From: Xanthobacteraceae bacterium
Lineage (GTDB): Bacteria > Pseudomonadota > Alphaproteobacteria > Rhizobiales > Xanthobacteraceae
Assembly: GCA_019746355.1 (NCBI GenBank)
Contig: JAIESC010000072.1
Coordinates: 1-57,935, forward strand
DNA: 57,935 nt
Reading direction: 5' to 3'
Part shown: piece by piece, positions 41,363 through 50,086 of the stretch
Layout: each line of letters starts with the position of its first letter
How positions within the stretch are numbered: position 1 is the first letter of the stretch
Notes under the pieces: generated by a model
Databases searched by the model: none
Told to the model about the DNA's origin: nothing
What the model saw: only the letters and a program-made list of their open reading frames with translations
Made by a program: the position numbers and the translations under genes

Positions 41363-43051
41363 CTAATGCCCCTGCCCGGCCAATGCCTTGGCCCGGATGC
41401 CCTCCAGCGTCAGCCCCGGCGTCGAGGCATTGGTATCCACCTTCAGATGCACGATCGCGGGCTTGCCGGAGGCCTGGGCGGCCTTGAAGGCCGCGGGGAA
41501 ATCCGCGGTCTTCTCCACCGTGACGCCGAAGCCGCCGAACGCCTTGGCATAGGCGGTGAAGTCCGGGTTCTTCAATTCGGTCGCGACCACCCGGGTCGGA
41601 TATTCGCGCTCCTGATGCATGCGGATGGTGCCGTAGACGCCGTTGTCGACGATCACGGTGATGAACGGCACGTTGTATTGCACGGCGGTCGCGAACTCCT
41701 GTCCGTTCATCAGGAAGTCGCCGTCGCCGGAGAAGCAGACAACCGTGCGCTCGGGGAACGCGCGCTTGATGCCGAGCGCTGACGGCACGCCGTAGCCCAT
41801 GGAGCCCGAGCACGGGCCGATGTGGGTGGCGAATTTGCGGAAGCGGTAGAAGCGATGCACCCAGGCGGAGAAATTGCCGGCGCCGGTGGTGATGAAAGAG
41901 TCCTGCGGCAGGTTATCGCGCAGCCAGACGACGATCTCGCCGATGTTGACGAGGCCGGGCTGCGGCGTCGCCTTGCCGGTCCACTCGAGGTAGTCGGCAT
42001 GTGCGGATTTGGTCTGCTCGCACCACGCAATCTCGTTCGGCGGCTGCAAACCCTCCAGCGCCGCGGCAAAGCCGGTGGGCGCGGCGTGGATCGCCAGATG
42101 CGGATGATAGACGCGGCCGAGCTCTTCGGCGCCGGGATGCACATGCACCAAGGTCTGGCGCGGACCGGGAATGTCGAGCAGCGAATAGCTCTGCGAGGGG
42201 ATTTCGCTCAAGCGTCCGCCGATCAGGACGACGAGGTCCGACGCCTTGATGCGGGCGAGCAGCTTCGGGTTGATGCCGAGGCCGACGTCGCCGGCGTAGC
42301 TCGGATGCAGCGTGTCGATCAGATGCGTCCGCCGGAACGTGGTCGCGACCGGCACGGCGAAGCGCTCGGCAAAGCGCGCGAGCGAGGCGGTCGCGGCCTC
42401 CGACCAGCGGCTGCCGCCGGCGAGAACGATCGGCGACTTCGCGGCCCAGAGCAGCTTCTGCAATTTCGCCATGTCGGCAAGCCCGGGCCAGGTCTCGACC
42501 GGCTCGAACGGCGGCGCGTCGGGCACCGCGGTGCGCTCGACCAGCATGTCCTCGGGCAGCGCGATCACCACCGGGCCGGGGCGGCCGTTGCAGGCGGTGT
42601 AGAAGGCGCGCGAGACGATCTCGGGGATGCGCGCCGGGTCGTCGATCTCGGTCGCCCACTTCGCCATCGTGCCGAACACGGCGCGATAGTCGAGCTCCTG
42701 GAACGCCTCACGCTCGCGCATGTCGCGCGCGACCTGGCCGACGAACACGATCAGCGGCGTGGAGTCCTGCCGGGCGATGTGGATGCCGGGCGAGGCGTTG
42801 GTCGCGCCCGGACCGCGGGTGACGAAGGCCACGCCCGGCCGGCCGGTGACCTTGCCGACCGCCTCGGCCATCATCGTCGCGCCCCCTTCCTGGCGGCAGA
42901 CGGTGAGCTTGATTGGCCGGTCATGAAAGGCATCGAGCGCCGCGAGATAGCTCTCGCCCGGCACGCAGAACACGTGCTCCACGCCGTGGACCAGCAGTTG
43001 ATCGACCAGGATTTCGCCGCCGGTGCGGGTGCCGTCGTTGGCGCGAAGCAT
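41363..43051 (-). CDS. Thiamine-diphosphate-dependent enzyme (acetolactate synthase large-subunit/benzoylformate decarboxylase-like)
   Basis: A 562-aa three-domain ThDP enzyme. The N-terminal PYR domain has the cofactor-activating Glu in VFCVPGESYLAALDAF and GRPGVAFVTRGPGATNASPGIHIA. The central domain is nucleotide-binding-like. The C-terminal PP domain has the GDG-x-N metal motif in CFSGDGDFLMNGQEFATAVQYNVPFITVIVDNG. Family roles include acetolactate synthesis, glyoxylate carboligation and 2-oxoacid decarboxylation; the genuine catabolic substrate is unclear. No small regulatory ALS subunit is adjacent, favouring a catabolic enzyme. GGGAG precedes the chosen ATG (LRANDGTRTGG). Confidence 0.85.
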   Translation of the reverse strand: MLRANDGTRTGGEILVDQLLVHGVEHVFCVPGESYLAALDAFHDRPIKLTVCRQEGGATMMAEAVGKVTGRPGVAFVTRGPGATNASPGIHIARQDSTPLIVFVGQVARDMREREAFQELDYRAVFGTMAKWATEIDDPARIPEIVSRAFYTACNGRPGPVVIALPEDMLVERTAVPDAPPFEPVETWPGLADMAKLQKLLWAAKSPIVLAGGSRWSEAATASLARFAERFAVPVATTFRRTHLIDTLHPSYAGDVGLGINPKLLARIKASDLVVLIGGRLSEIPSQSYSLLDIPGPRQTLVHVHPGAEELGRVYHPHLAIHAAPTGFAAALEGLQPPNEIAWCEQTKSAHADYLEWTGKATPQPGLVNIGEIVVWLRDNLPQDSFITTGAGNFSAWVHRFYRFRKFATHIGPCSGSMGYGVPSALGIKRAFPERTVVCFSGDGDFLMNGQEFATAVQYNVPFITVIVDNGVYGTIRMHQEREYPTRVVATELKNPDFTAYAKAFGGFGVTVEKTADFPAAFKAAQASGKPAIVHLKVDTNASTPGLTLEGIRAKALAGQGH

Positions 43052-43252
43052 GAGGTGTCTCCCTGTCTTTGGCGGGGTGTATAGCACGGCGAACGCGGTG
43101 CGAGCCGCAAAGAGGCCGTGTCCAGCGGCACTTGAAACGGGCGGGGCGCGTCCGCCCCATTCTGCGACCCGGCACTGCGGTCGGGCCTTGGCCGTCGGCG
43201 ACACTTTTCCGCAGCTGCAACCCTAAATATACTTACTCAGGGAGGACCGGGG

Positions 43253-44260
43253 ATGGGGACGATCCGGAGCGCTTGGATACCAGCCGCGTTCGCAATTGCG
43301 CTTTGCAATGCGAGTTATGCCGCCACGATAACCAAAGTCGACTCTAAAGACGGCAAGACACGAATAAATCTGGACGGAGATATCGTTGTTGGCGACGCCG
43401 ACAAGATCCGAGAAATCATAAAAAGCTCGAATGACGCCGGCCGACTGGTGACAACGATACGATTGAACTCCGCAGGCGGCAGTTTGCTCGAATCCGTACG
43501 GATCGCGGGCATCCTTCGATATGCCAAGACTGCCACGGCTGTTCTTGATGGCGCGAAGTGCGCCTCCGCATGCTTTATCATTTTTGCCGCTGGAAGCGAA
43601 AAGTACGCGCATTATTCCGCGCAACTCGGAGTGCACGGTGCTTCGGAGGCAGGCGGGCGAGAAACCGTTCAGTCCAACGCCGCAACAATTTCGATGGCCA
43701 AGGTCACAAAGGAGCTGGGCGTTCCGCCCGCCATCATCGGCAAGATGGTTGTTACACCTCCAACCCAGATGGTGTGGCTCTCCGTCGACGAGCTGCGGTC
43801 AATGGGAACGTCAATGATCGGCAAGCCATCGCAGGTCGCACCTGATTCGTTAGTTCAACCACAACTTCCACCCGGTCCTGACACTACACCGAGGGCACAA
43901 TCGCCGCGGTCGATTTGGCCTGAAACAAGCGGCACCGCAGCTACAGGGTCCGGATGGAATGAATATACAAATCGAGCGATTGAGGTTTCTCGCTCGCAAA
44001 ACAATGGGAAGCCCAGATTCGTACGGACGTGCCAGCCAGAACTCGATACGTGCACCACAGGCGTATTGTTTAAGAACAAGAGCGGGCGAGACGTCTTGGT
44101 GAAAGTTTCGAAAAGCGGCACCGGCGAACTTCAGCGGCGCGAAGTCTGTGCCTTCAACGAATTCAGGGATGTAAGAACTTGTCTCGATTGGGACACGGGC
44201 AAAAAGCGACGGGACATGAAAAATAACAGCGGGAAATGGTACGAGGTCGCGAACGAATAG
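43253..44260 (+). CDS. Secreted ClpP-fold protein (COG3904-like)
   Basis: The 335-aa precursor has a Sec signal (residues 1-23, ASYA cleavage). A ClpP/crotonase-type core spans ~35-180: IRLNSAGGSLLESVRIAGIL, then the likely nucleophile Ser105 in GAKCASACFIIFAAG, then His128 in LGVHGAS. This order matches the periplasmic COG3904 group. The C-terminal ~130 residues are Pro/Ser-rich, then a Cys-containing domain (CQPELDTCTTGVLF, CAFNEFRDVRTC) with four Cys that could form disulfides. Base composition is visibly AT-richer than neighbours, suggesting recent acquisition. Protease activity is not established for the group. No partner gene is adjacent. Confidence 0.75.
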   Translation: MGTIRSAWIPAAFAIALCNASYAATITKVDSKDGKTRINLDGDIVVGDADKIREIIKSSNDAGRLVTTIRLNSAGGSLLESVRIAGILRYAKTATAVLDGAKCASACFIIFAAGSEKYAHYSAQLGVHGASEAGGRETVQSNAATISMAKVTKELGVPPAIIGKMVVTPPTQMVWLSVDELRSMGTSMIGKPSQVAPDSLVQPQLPPGPDTTPRAQSPRSIWPETSGTAATGSGWNEYTNRAIEVSRSQNNGKPRFVRTCQPELDTCTTGVLFKNKSGRDVLVKVSKSGTGELQRREVCAFNEFRDVRTCLDWDTGKKRRDMKNNSGKWYEVANE

Positions 44261-44335
44261 AACGCAGGCCTCCACGATCAGCTGAACGGATGTGGATGGC
44301 CGGGACAAACCCGGCCACCAGCAGCAGCTACCGCT

Positions 44336-44686
44336 CTATTTCTTCATCTTCATGAACTTGGCCGGAACCATCAGCGAGGTGTTCTGCTCCATGAGCAGCC
44401 CCGACTCGTTGAGCTTCTTGAGATAGGTCTGCCAGTCTGGATCGGCCATCATGGCGGCGCGGCGCTTGGCCCGGTCGGCCGCGTCCTCGTACACCCACTG
44501 GTGCACCAGCGAGTTCATCGCGCCGGACTCCGCGAACATGTAGGCGTGCGGCTCGCCGAGATGCTTCCACTGCGCCTTCAGGCCGAACTCCTCGTAGATG
44601 GCGAGATGGGTGTTCATGTGACCGGGCTTGATGCGATAGGTGCGGTGATCGACGAGCAAAATGGCCTCCCCGTTTCGGCGCTTCAT
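44336..44686 (-). CDS. NIPSNAP family protein
   Basis: This 116-aa protein has a ferredoxin-like dimeric alpha/beta barrel typical of NIPSNAP: LLVDHRTYRIKPGHMNTHLAIYEEFGL, AESGAMNSLVHQWVYEDAADRAKRRAAMMADPDWQTYLKKL. Bacterial members occur near catabolic genes, but function is generally unknown. The ATG before KRRNGEAIL was chosen; 21 further upstream residues are possible but lie over the MFS promoter region. It is divergent from the MFS transporter. Confidence 0.8.
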   Translation of the reverse strand: MKRRNGEAILLVDHRTYRIKPGHMNTHLAIYEEFGLKAQWKHLGEPHAYMFAESGAMNSLVHQWVYEDAADRAKRRAAMMADPDWQTYLKKLNESGLLMEQNTSLMVPAKFMKMKK

Positions 44687-44742
44687 TGCGCGAATGCGGA
44701 TAGTTCGGCTGCGGCATGGCAGGGTCAACCGATTTGTGCTGA

Positions 44743-45900
44743 ATGTCACCCATGCTCCTCGACAAGCGCCGCATCGCCATCGCCTTCTGCGCCATCGGCG
44801 CGTTCCTGCACCTCTACGCGCCGCAGTCGGTGCTGCCGATGATGGCGCAGGAGTACGGAGTGGGCGCGGCCGATGCGAGCCCGATCATCACCGCGGGCAC
44901 GCTCGCGGTCGCCGCCACCGCGCCGTTCACCGGCGCGCTGTCGGACGTGCTCGGGCGCAAGCGCGTGATCGTCGTGGCGATGGCGCTGCTGATCATCCCT
45001 GCGACCATGACCTCGTTCGCGCCGAACCTCGACCAGCTGATCTTCTGGCGGTTCATGCACGGGCTGCTGCTGCCGCCGATCTTCGCGGTGGCGGTGGCCT
45101 ATATCGGCGACGAGTGGCCGCCGGCCGAGGCGAACGGCGTGGTCGGCCTCTACGCCGCGGCGTCGGCGGTCGGCGGCTTTCTCGGCCGGTTCGTGCCCGG
45201 AATGCTGGCGGAGCACTACGGCTGGCGCGGCGGATTTCTGGCGCTCGCCGGCGGCTCGGTGATCTGCCTTGCGGTGGTGTTCTTCCTGCTGCCGACCGAG
45301 CGCAAGTTCGTCAGCGCCGCAAGCTTCGGCTCGTCGCTGCGGCAGATGGTCGGGCATCTGCGCAACCCGCGGCTGGTGGCGACGTTCGCGGTCGGGTTCG
45401 GCGTGCTGTTCAATTTCATCGCCACGTTCACCTATCTCACCTTCCATCTCGCCGCGCCGCCGTTCAACCGCTCGCCGGCGTTCCTCGGCTCGGTGTTCGT
45501 GGTCTATCTGTTCGGCTCGGTCGCGGCGCTCTATCTCGGCCGCGCCATCGCGCGGATGGGCCGGCGCAACTTCGTGCTGTGCGTGCTCGCGGTGTGGACC
45601 TGCGGGATGCTGTTGAGCCTCATTCCGTCGATCCCCGCGATCGTCGGCTGCCTCATCATCGCCTCGACCTGCGGCATCCTCACACAGGCCTCATCGACGA
45701 GCTTCGTCGCTATCACCGTCAAGACTGGTACCTCGGCGGCGGTCGGGCTTTATGTCACCTCGTTCTACATCGGCGGCACGTTCGGCGGCTGGCTCCCCGG
45801 CCTTGCCTACGAGGCCGGCGGATGGACCTATTCGCTGGCGCTGGTGCTTGGCATGCTGTCGATCATGGCGACGATCGTGGCAACGACGTGGAAGCAGTAG
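44743..45900 (+). CDS. Major facilitator superfamily transporter
   Basis: A 385-aa, probably 12-helix secondary transporter. The conserved loop 2-3 signature is visible as GALSDVLGRKRVIV after TM2. Motif-rich helices follow (FMHGLLLPPIFAVAVAYIGDEWPPAEANGVVGLYAAASAVGGFLGR). The second half begins FAVGFGVLFNFIATFTYLTFHLAAPP. The sequence resembles YnfM/arabinose-efflux-type permeases. Substrate unknown. It is divergent from the NIPSNAP gene and followed by a palindromic repeat. Confidence 0.88.
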   Translation: MSPMLLDKRRIAIAFCAIGAFLHLYAPQSVLPMMAQEYGVGAADASPIITAGTLAVAATAPFTGALSDVLGRKRVIVVAMALLIIPATMTSFAPNLDQLIFWRFMHGLLLPPIFAVAVAYIGDEWPPAEANGVVGLYAAASAVGGFLGRFVPGMLAEHYGWRGGFLALAGGSVICLAVVFFLLPTERKFVSAASFGSSLRQMVGHLRNPRLVATFAVGFGVLFNFIATFTYLTFHLAAPPFNRSPAFLGSVFVVYLFGSVAALYLGRAIARMGRRNFVLCVLAVWTCGMLLSLIPSIPAIVGCLIIASTCGILTQASSTSFVAITVKTGTSAAVGLYVTSFYIGGTFGGWLPGLAYEAGGWTYSLALVLGMLSIMATIVATTWKQ

Positions 45901-45912
45901 TTGCCCACCGCC

Positions 45913-46048
45913 GTCATTCCGAGGCGCGCCCGCCAGCGCGTTCACGCGCGTCTTCGACGCGCTATGGGCGCGAGCCCGGAATCCAGATGTTCAGGCGGCG
46001 TTTGTAACTGGATTCCGGGCTCCGCGCTTCGCGCGGCCCCGGAATGAC
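45913..46048. repeat. GTCATTCCG repeat with nested 32-bp element (copy d)
   Basis: Outer arms GTCATTCCGAGGCGCG and GGCCCCGGAATGAC, inner CCCGGAATCCAG / CTGGATTCCGGG. The nested element is at 45936-45967 (GCGC, GTTCAC, GCGC, GTCTTCGAC, GCGC, TATGG). Confidence 0.65.
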
Positions 46049-46077
46049 AGGCGGCGAGAGCGGTCCAAGACAGAGGG

Positions 46078-47229
46078 ATGGAAATGCCAACGATGCGGGC
46101 GAGGCAAAAGGACCGGGCGCGGACCAATCCGGCGCTGAGCACGCGGCGGCTCAAGCTCGGGACGTTCCAGACCAATCTCGACTCGGGCTGCGTGATGAGC
46201 GACCTCGACGGCCGGCTCGACATCACCTGGCCGAACACCGTGGCGCTGGCCAAGCTTGCCGACGAGATGGAGTTCGAGGCGCTGGTGCCGGTGGCGCGCT
46301 GGATGGGCTGGGGCGGCAAGCTCAATCCGCAGGGGCCGGGCTTCGAGGCCTACACCTGGGCGGCCGGCATCTCGGCCTCGACGGCGCGCACCGGCGTGGT
46401 CTCGACCTCGCACATCACCATCAACCACCCGATCATCGCCGCGAAGCAGTCGGCGGCGATCGATCACATCTCGGACGGCCGCCTCATCCTCAACGTCGTC
46501 ACCGGCTGGGTGCAGCCGGAGATCGAGATGTTCAACCAGCCATTTCTCTCGCACGAGGACCGCTACGCCTGCGCCGAGGAGTGGCTCGCGATCATCAAGC
46601 GGCTGTGGACCGAGGACGAGTCGTTCGACCACGAGGGACAATTCTACAAGATCCGGAAAGGCTATCTGGCGCCGAAGCCGATCCAATACCCCCACCCCGC
46701 GATCATGAATGCCGGCGCCTCGGAGCTCGGCCGGCACTATGCGGTGAAAAACTGTGATCTGGTCTTCACCGTGATCCGCACCGGCGGCCTCGAGGAATGC
46801 CGCGCCCACGTGCAGGCCTATCACAAGCTCGCGGCCGACTACGGCCGGAGCATCAAGGTGTGGACGCTGATCAACATCGTGCAGGGCGAGACCGAGAAGG
46901 AGGCGCGCGACTTCTACAACGACTACGTCCACAAGCGCGGCGACTGGGAGGCCGCGAAGAACATGGTCGAGATCTTTTCGCTCGAGACCAACAAGCGCAA
47001 CGTGCCGCCGGAGCGGATCAAACCCTTGCAGGAGGCGTTCATCCAGGGCTGGGGCGGACTGCCGGTGGTCGGCACGCGCGAGCAGGTGGTGGACGCGCTG
47101 TCGACGCTGTCTAAGGCGGGCGTCGACGGCGTGCTGGTGGCGTTTCCGCGGTATGAGGAGGGGCTGCGCGATTTCCGCGACAGAACCTATCCGCTGCTGC
47201 AGCAGGCGGGGCTGAGAGATTTTGTGTAA
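46078..47229 (+). CDS. LLM class flavin-dependent oxidoreductase (SsuD/RutA-like)
   Basis: This 383-aa FMNH2-type monooxygenase has family blocks LKLGTFQTNLDSGCVMS, TSHITINHPIIAAKQSAAIDHISDGRLILNVVTGW and CAEEWLAIIKRLWTEDESFDHEGQFYKIRKGYLAPKPIQ. It resembles alkanesulfonate and pyrimidine (RutA) oxygenases in having the Asn/His flavin pocket and the GW loop. A flavin reductase is not adjacent. It lies ahead of an RraA-like gene and an old yellow enzyme in the same orientation, suggesting a small catabolic group. ATG at 46084 is an alternative start. Confidence 0.87.
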   Translation: MEMPTMRARQKDRARTNPALSTRRLKLGTFQTNLDSGCVMSDLDGRLDITWPNTVALAKLADEMEFEALVPVARWMGWGGKLNPQGPGFEAYTWAAGISASTARTGVVSTSHITINHPIIAAKQSAAIDHISDGRLILNVVTGWVQPEIEMFNQPFLSHEDRYACAEEWLAIIKRLWTEDESFDHEGQFYKIRKGYLAPKPIQYPHPAIMNAGASELGRHYAVKNCDLVFTVIRTGGLEECRAHVQAYHKLAADYGRSIKVWTLINIVQGETEKEARDFYNDYVHKRGDWEAAKNMVEIFSLETNKRNVPPERIKPLQEAFIQGWGGLPVVGTREQVVDALSTLSKAGVDGVLVAFPRYEEGLRDFRDRTYPLLQQAGLRDFV

Positions 47230-47240
47230 CTATCTCCCCG

Positions 47241-47351
47241 GTCATTCCGGGGCGCGCCGACAGGCGCGAGCCCGGAATCCAGAGCCAAGCTGGGCTGTCC
47301 GTTATGGCTCTGGATTCCGGGTTCGCCGCTTGCGCGGCGCCCCGGAATGAC
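47241..47351. repeat. GTCATTCCGGGG repeat without nested element
   Basis: Arms GTCATTCCGGGGCGCGCC / GGCGCCCCGGAATGAC with inner CCGGAATCCAGAGCC / GGCTCTGGATTCCGG. Serves as the insert-free comparison for the copies at 31272 and 45913. Confidence 0.65.
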
Positions 47352-47376
47352 CGGGGAGAGATAAGGGGAAACACTC

Positions 47377-48060
47377 ATGAGCAAAGTCACGCCGGCCCAG
47401 TTCGAATTCCTGCGCTCGATCGACACGCCGACCGTCTGCAATCTGCTGGAGATCATCGCTCCCGAGCGGCGCGGCTTTGGTTACACGGTGCGGCATCTGC
47501 ACTGCCCGTTCCCCGATCTTCCGCCGATGGTGGGCTTCGCCAAAACCGTGACCATGCGGGCGCAGGACCGCGTGCCGCTCGGCGAGGCCGGCTATATGGC
47601 CAAGCGCCTCGACTATCTCGACTACGTCGCCTCAGACCCGCAGCCCGGCATCGCGGTGATCCAGGACATCGACGAGGTCGTCGGCTTCGGCGCGTTCTGG
47701 GGCGAGGTGCAGACCAACGTGCACAAGGCGCTGGGCTGCCTCGGCACCATCACCAACGGCTCGATCCGCGACATCCCGCAGGTCGCGCCGGGCTTCCAGA
47801 TGCTGGCGGGCTCGATCGCGCCGTCGCACGCCTTCGTGCACGTCGTGGACTTCGGCATCAACGTGAACATCCACGGCATGGCGGTGCGAAGCGGCGATCT
47901 GATCCACGCCGACCAGCACGGCGCCGTGGTGGTGCCGATCGAAACGATCGACCCGATGAAGGCCGCCGCGCCCGGGCTTGCGGCGAAGGAGGCCAAGATC
48001 ATCGAAGCCGCGAAAGCCGGCAAGGGACTCGAGGCGATCAAGGCGGCGATGAAGGGCTAA
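47377..48060 (+). CDS. RraA-like aldolase/regulator family protein
   Basis: A 227-aa protein of the RraA / HMG-aldolase fold (formerly mislabelled menaquinone methyltransferase). Seen are SIDTPTVCNLLE at the N-terminus, the glycine-rich GCLGTITNGSIRDIPQV (the conserved G-x-R-D: Arg and Asp bind 2-oxoacid and metal), and GDLIHADQHGAVVVPIE. Members cleave 4-hydroxy-2-oxoacids or decarboxylate oxaloacetate; RNase E inhibition is only known for enterobacterial RraA. Context suggests catabolism with the neighbouring LLM oxygenase. AAGGGG precedes the ATG. Confidence 0.87.
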   Translation: MSKVTPAQFEFLRSIDTPTVCNLLEIIAPERRGFGYTVRHLHCPFPDLPPMVGFAKTVTMRAQDRVPLGEAGYMAKRLDYLDYVASDPQPGIAVIQDIDEVVGFGAFWGEVQTNVHKALGCLGTITNGSIRDIPQVAPGFQMLAGSIAPSHAFVHVVDFGINVNIHGMAVRSGDLIHADQHGAVVVPIETIDPMKAAAPGLAAKEAKIIEAAKAGKGLEAIKAAMKG

Positions 48061-48200
48061 GTCGCGCGGCGTGGCGACGCTGCAACGGTCACAAAAATGA
48101 TACCGGCTGATCTGCGCGGCCGCGGCTTGCGCGCAAGTGCCCCGCGCCTATGTCTGCGCGGTCGATTCATCGAGCGCACGACTTAACACGGAGCTTTGGA

Positions 48201-49280
48201 ATGTCTGTGCTGTTTTCGAAGGCCACGCTGGGACAGCTTTCTCTGCAGAACCATCTGGTGATGTGCCCCCTCACCCGCAGCCGCGCCGTCGGCAATGTGC
48301 CGAACGATCTGATGGTCGAGTATTACGGCCAGCGCGCCTCTGCAGGGCTGATCATCACCGAGGGCACGTCGCCTTCGCCCAACGGGCTGGGCTATGCCCG
48401 CATCCCCGGCATCTACTCCGACGCGCAGGTCGCCGGCTGGACAAAGGTCACCGACACGGTCCACGCCCGCGGCGGCAGGATCTTCGTGCAGCTGATGCAC
48501 ACCGGCCGGATCGGCCATCCGCTCAATCTGCCGGCCGGCGCGAAGATGCTGGCGCCGTCGGCCGTCGCCGCCGCAGGCCAGATGTTCACCGACGCGGAAG
48601 GCATGAAGCCGCATCCGGCGCCGGCGGCGATGACCGAGGCCGAGCTCAAGAGCACGATCGCGGAATATGCCAAGGCCGCGAGCAACGCCGTGGCCGCGGG
48701 CTTCGACGGCATCGAGCTGCACGCCGCGAACGGCTATCTGCTCGAGCAGTTTATCCGGCCGAACTCGAACCAGCGCACCGACGGCTATGGCGGGTCGATC
48801 GAGAACCGCGCGCGCTTCGTGCTCGAAGCCGTCGAGGCATCGATTGCCGCGATCGGCAAGGACAAGGTCGGCATCCGGCTTTCGCCCTACGGCGTGTTCA
48901 ACGACATGCCGCTCTATCCGGAGATGGAAGCCGACTACGCCTATCTGGCGCGGACGCTGAACGAGACGGGGCTCGCCTATGTCCATCTCGTCGATCATTC
49001 GGCGGGCGGCGCACCGCCGGTGCCGGCGTCGATCAAGGCTGCGTTCCGCAACAGCTTCAAGCGCACGCTGATCCTGTCGGGCGGCTATGACGCGGCGCGC
49101 GCCGAGAGCGATCTTGCCTCGGGCAAGGCCGACCTGATCGCCGTGGGCAAGGGCTTCCTCGCCAATCCGGACCTGGTCGCACGGTGGCAGACGAAGGCTT
49201 CGGTCAATGCGCCGGACGCCACCACGTTCTACACGCCGGGCCCCAAGGGCTACACCGATTACCCGGCGCTGGCCGGCTAG
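48201..49280 (+). CDS. Old yellow enzyme / NemA-type ene-reductase
   Basis: The 359-aa FMN TIM-barrel enzyme reduces activated C=C bonds or nitro groups with NAD(P)H. Motifs include LVMCPLTRSRA (FMN-binding Thr), IFVQLMHTGRIGHP (Gln and His), GFDGIELHAANGYLLEQFI (His/Asn substrate pair), SNQRTDGYGGSIENR and VGKGFLANPDLVARW. GGAG and the ATG before SVLFSK set the start. It is 140 nt after the RraA-like gene and may be co-regulated. The substrate is unknown; quinones, enones and N-ethylmaleimide are typical. Confidence 0.9.
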   Translation: MSVLFSKATLGQLSLQNHLVMCPLTRSRAVGNVPNDLMVEYYGQRASAGLIITEGTSPSPNGLGYARIPGIYSDAQVAGWTKVTDTVHARGGRIFVQLMHTGRIGHPLNLPAGAKMLAPSAVAAAGQMFTDAEGMKPHPAPAAMTEAELKSTIAEYAKAASNAVAAGFDGIELHAANGYLLEQFIRPNSNQRTDGYGGSIENRARFVLEAVEASIAAIGKDKVGIRLSPYGVFNDMPLYPEMEADYAYLARTLNETGLAYVHLVDHSAGGAPPVPASIKAAFRNSFKRTLILSGGYDAARAESDLASGKADLIAVGKGFLANPDLVARWQTKASVNAPDATTFYTPGPKGYTDYPALAG

Positions 49281-49295
49281 CCGGCCAGCCTCGCA

Positions 49296-49916
49296 TCACG
49301 CCTCGGCGCTCGGGTGCCAGCGCGGCGCGTAGCCCGCCGCGAGCACCGCGAGCGTCGCAGGCGGCGTCAGCACGTGGAACACCGTGCCCTTCGGGCGCGG
49401 CTTTCGCGCGTTATAGCCCTCCGGGGCCCAGTGCAGCAGCGCGTCGCCGCGCACGGCAAACGGTGCGCCGTCCATCACCACGAACGCGCCGTCCGGCAGA
49501 TCGTCGATCGGCAGCTGGTGCACCCGCTTCTCGCGGCCCTCGAGCCGCTCGGCGTGCAGATAGTCGTCCATCTCGTCGGCGAACGGCCGCGAGGCGAGCT
49601 GGCGGGCCTGCCGCCATTTCTCCGCGAAATCCTCCGCCTCCTTGCGGCGGCATTCGAAGCAGGGCCGATGGCCCGCGGCGAGCGCCGTCGGCTCGTCGAG
49701 AAAGAACAGCTCGGTGTAGGAGGACTCGCTCCAGACCTTGCGCTTGCGTCCCTTGAATTCAGGCACGCAGCAGATCCATTGCCGCGACGCCCAGCGGCGC
49801 TTCATCAGCGTCTTGTCGTCGTTGTGCATGCGCCCGCCGCGGTTGCCCATGAACAGCCCGCGCGCGGAGGTCGCGAACAATTCGCCGAACGGGTCGACGC
49901 GGTTGGGCAATGGCAT
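49296..49916 (-). CDS. Conserved hypothetical protein with CxxC motif
   Basis: A 206-aa protein that I recognise only as a conserved hypothetical family. Features: GLFMGNRGGRMHNDDKTLMKRRWASRQWICC at residues ~20-50, SYTELFFLDEPTALAAGHRPCFECRRKEA with a CxxC pair (~66-94), and a Cys pair at CC. The AGHRPCFECRR block is reminiscent of the second Cys pair of Ada (RPCKRC), so a zinc-binding or Ada-like N-domain relationship is conceivable but weak. No signal peptide. It converges with the OYE gene. Confidence 0.65.
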   Translation of the reverse strand: MPLPNRVDPFGELFATSARGLFMGNRGGRMHNDDKTLMKRRWASRQWICCVPEFKGRKRKVWSESSYTELFFLDEPTALAAGHRPCFECRRKEAEDFAEKWRQARQLASRPFADEMDDYLHAERLEGREKRVHQLPIDDLPDGAFVVMDGAPFAVRGDALLHWAPEGYNARKPRPKGTVFHVLTPPATLAVLAAGYAPRWHPSAEA

Positions 49917-49981
49917 CGCAGGCCCCCTTCACGCGGGATGACTTTTCTTCGAATCGTCATCCCGCTCTGGCTTCTTGTTTG

Positions 49982-50086
49982 GAGCATGATCTTATCCGAA
50001 AACCGCTTCACACTTTTCGGGATCATGCTCCTTGTTTGAGCATGATCTTATCCGAAAACCGCTTCACACTTTTCGGGATCATGCTC
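49982..50086. repeat. Two tandem 49-bp GAGCATGATC palindromes
   Basis: Two identical 49-bp copies (49982-50030 and 50038-50086) start GAGCATGATCTTATCCGAAA and end CTTTTCGGGATCATGCTC, separated by CTTGTTT. Each is an imperfect hairpin, a well-known dispersed repeat of Bradyrhizobium/Rhodopseudomonas-type genomes. The last base of the second copy is the first base of the FkbM stop codon complement. A separate 10-bp-arm hairpin (GCGGGATGAC / GTCATCCCGC) lies just left at 49933-49965. Confidence 0.75.

Noticed and set aside
49296..49916. Assigning the CxxC protein as an Ada-like methyltransferase
   Set aside because: Only a short AGHRPCFECRR block is reminiscent; the first Cys pair and helix-turn-helix of Ada are missing.
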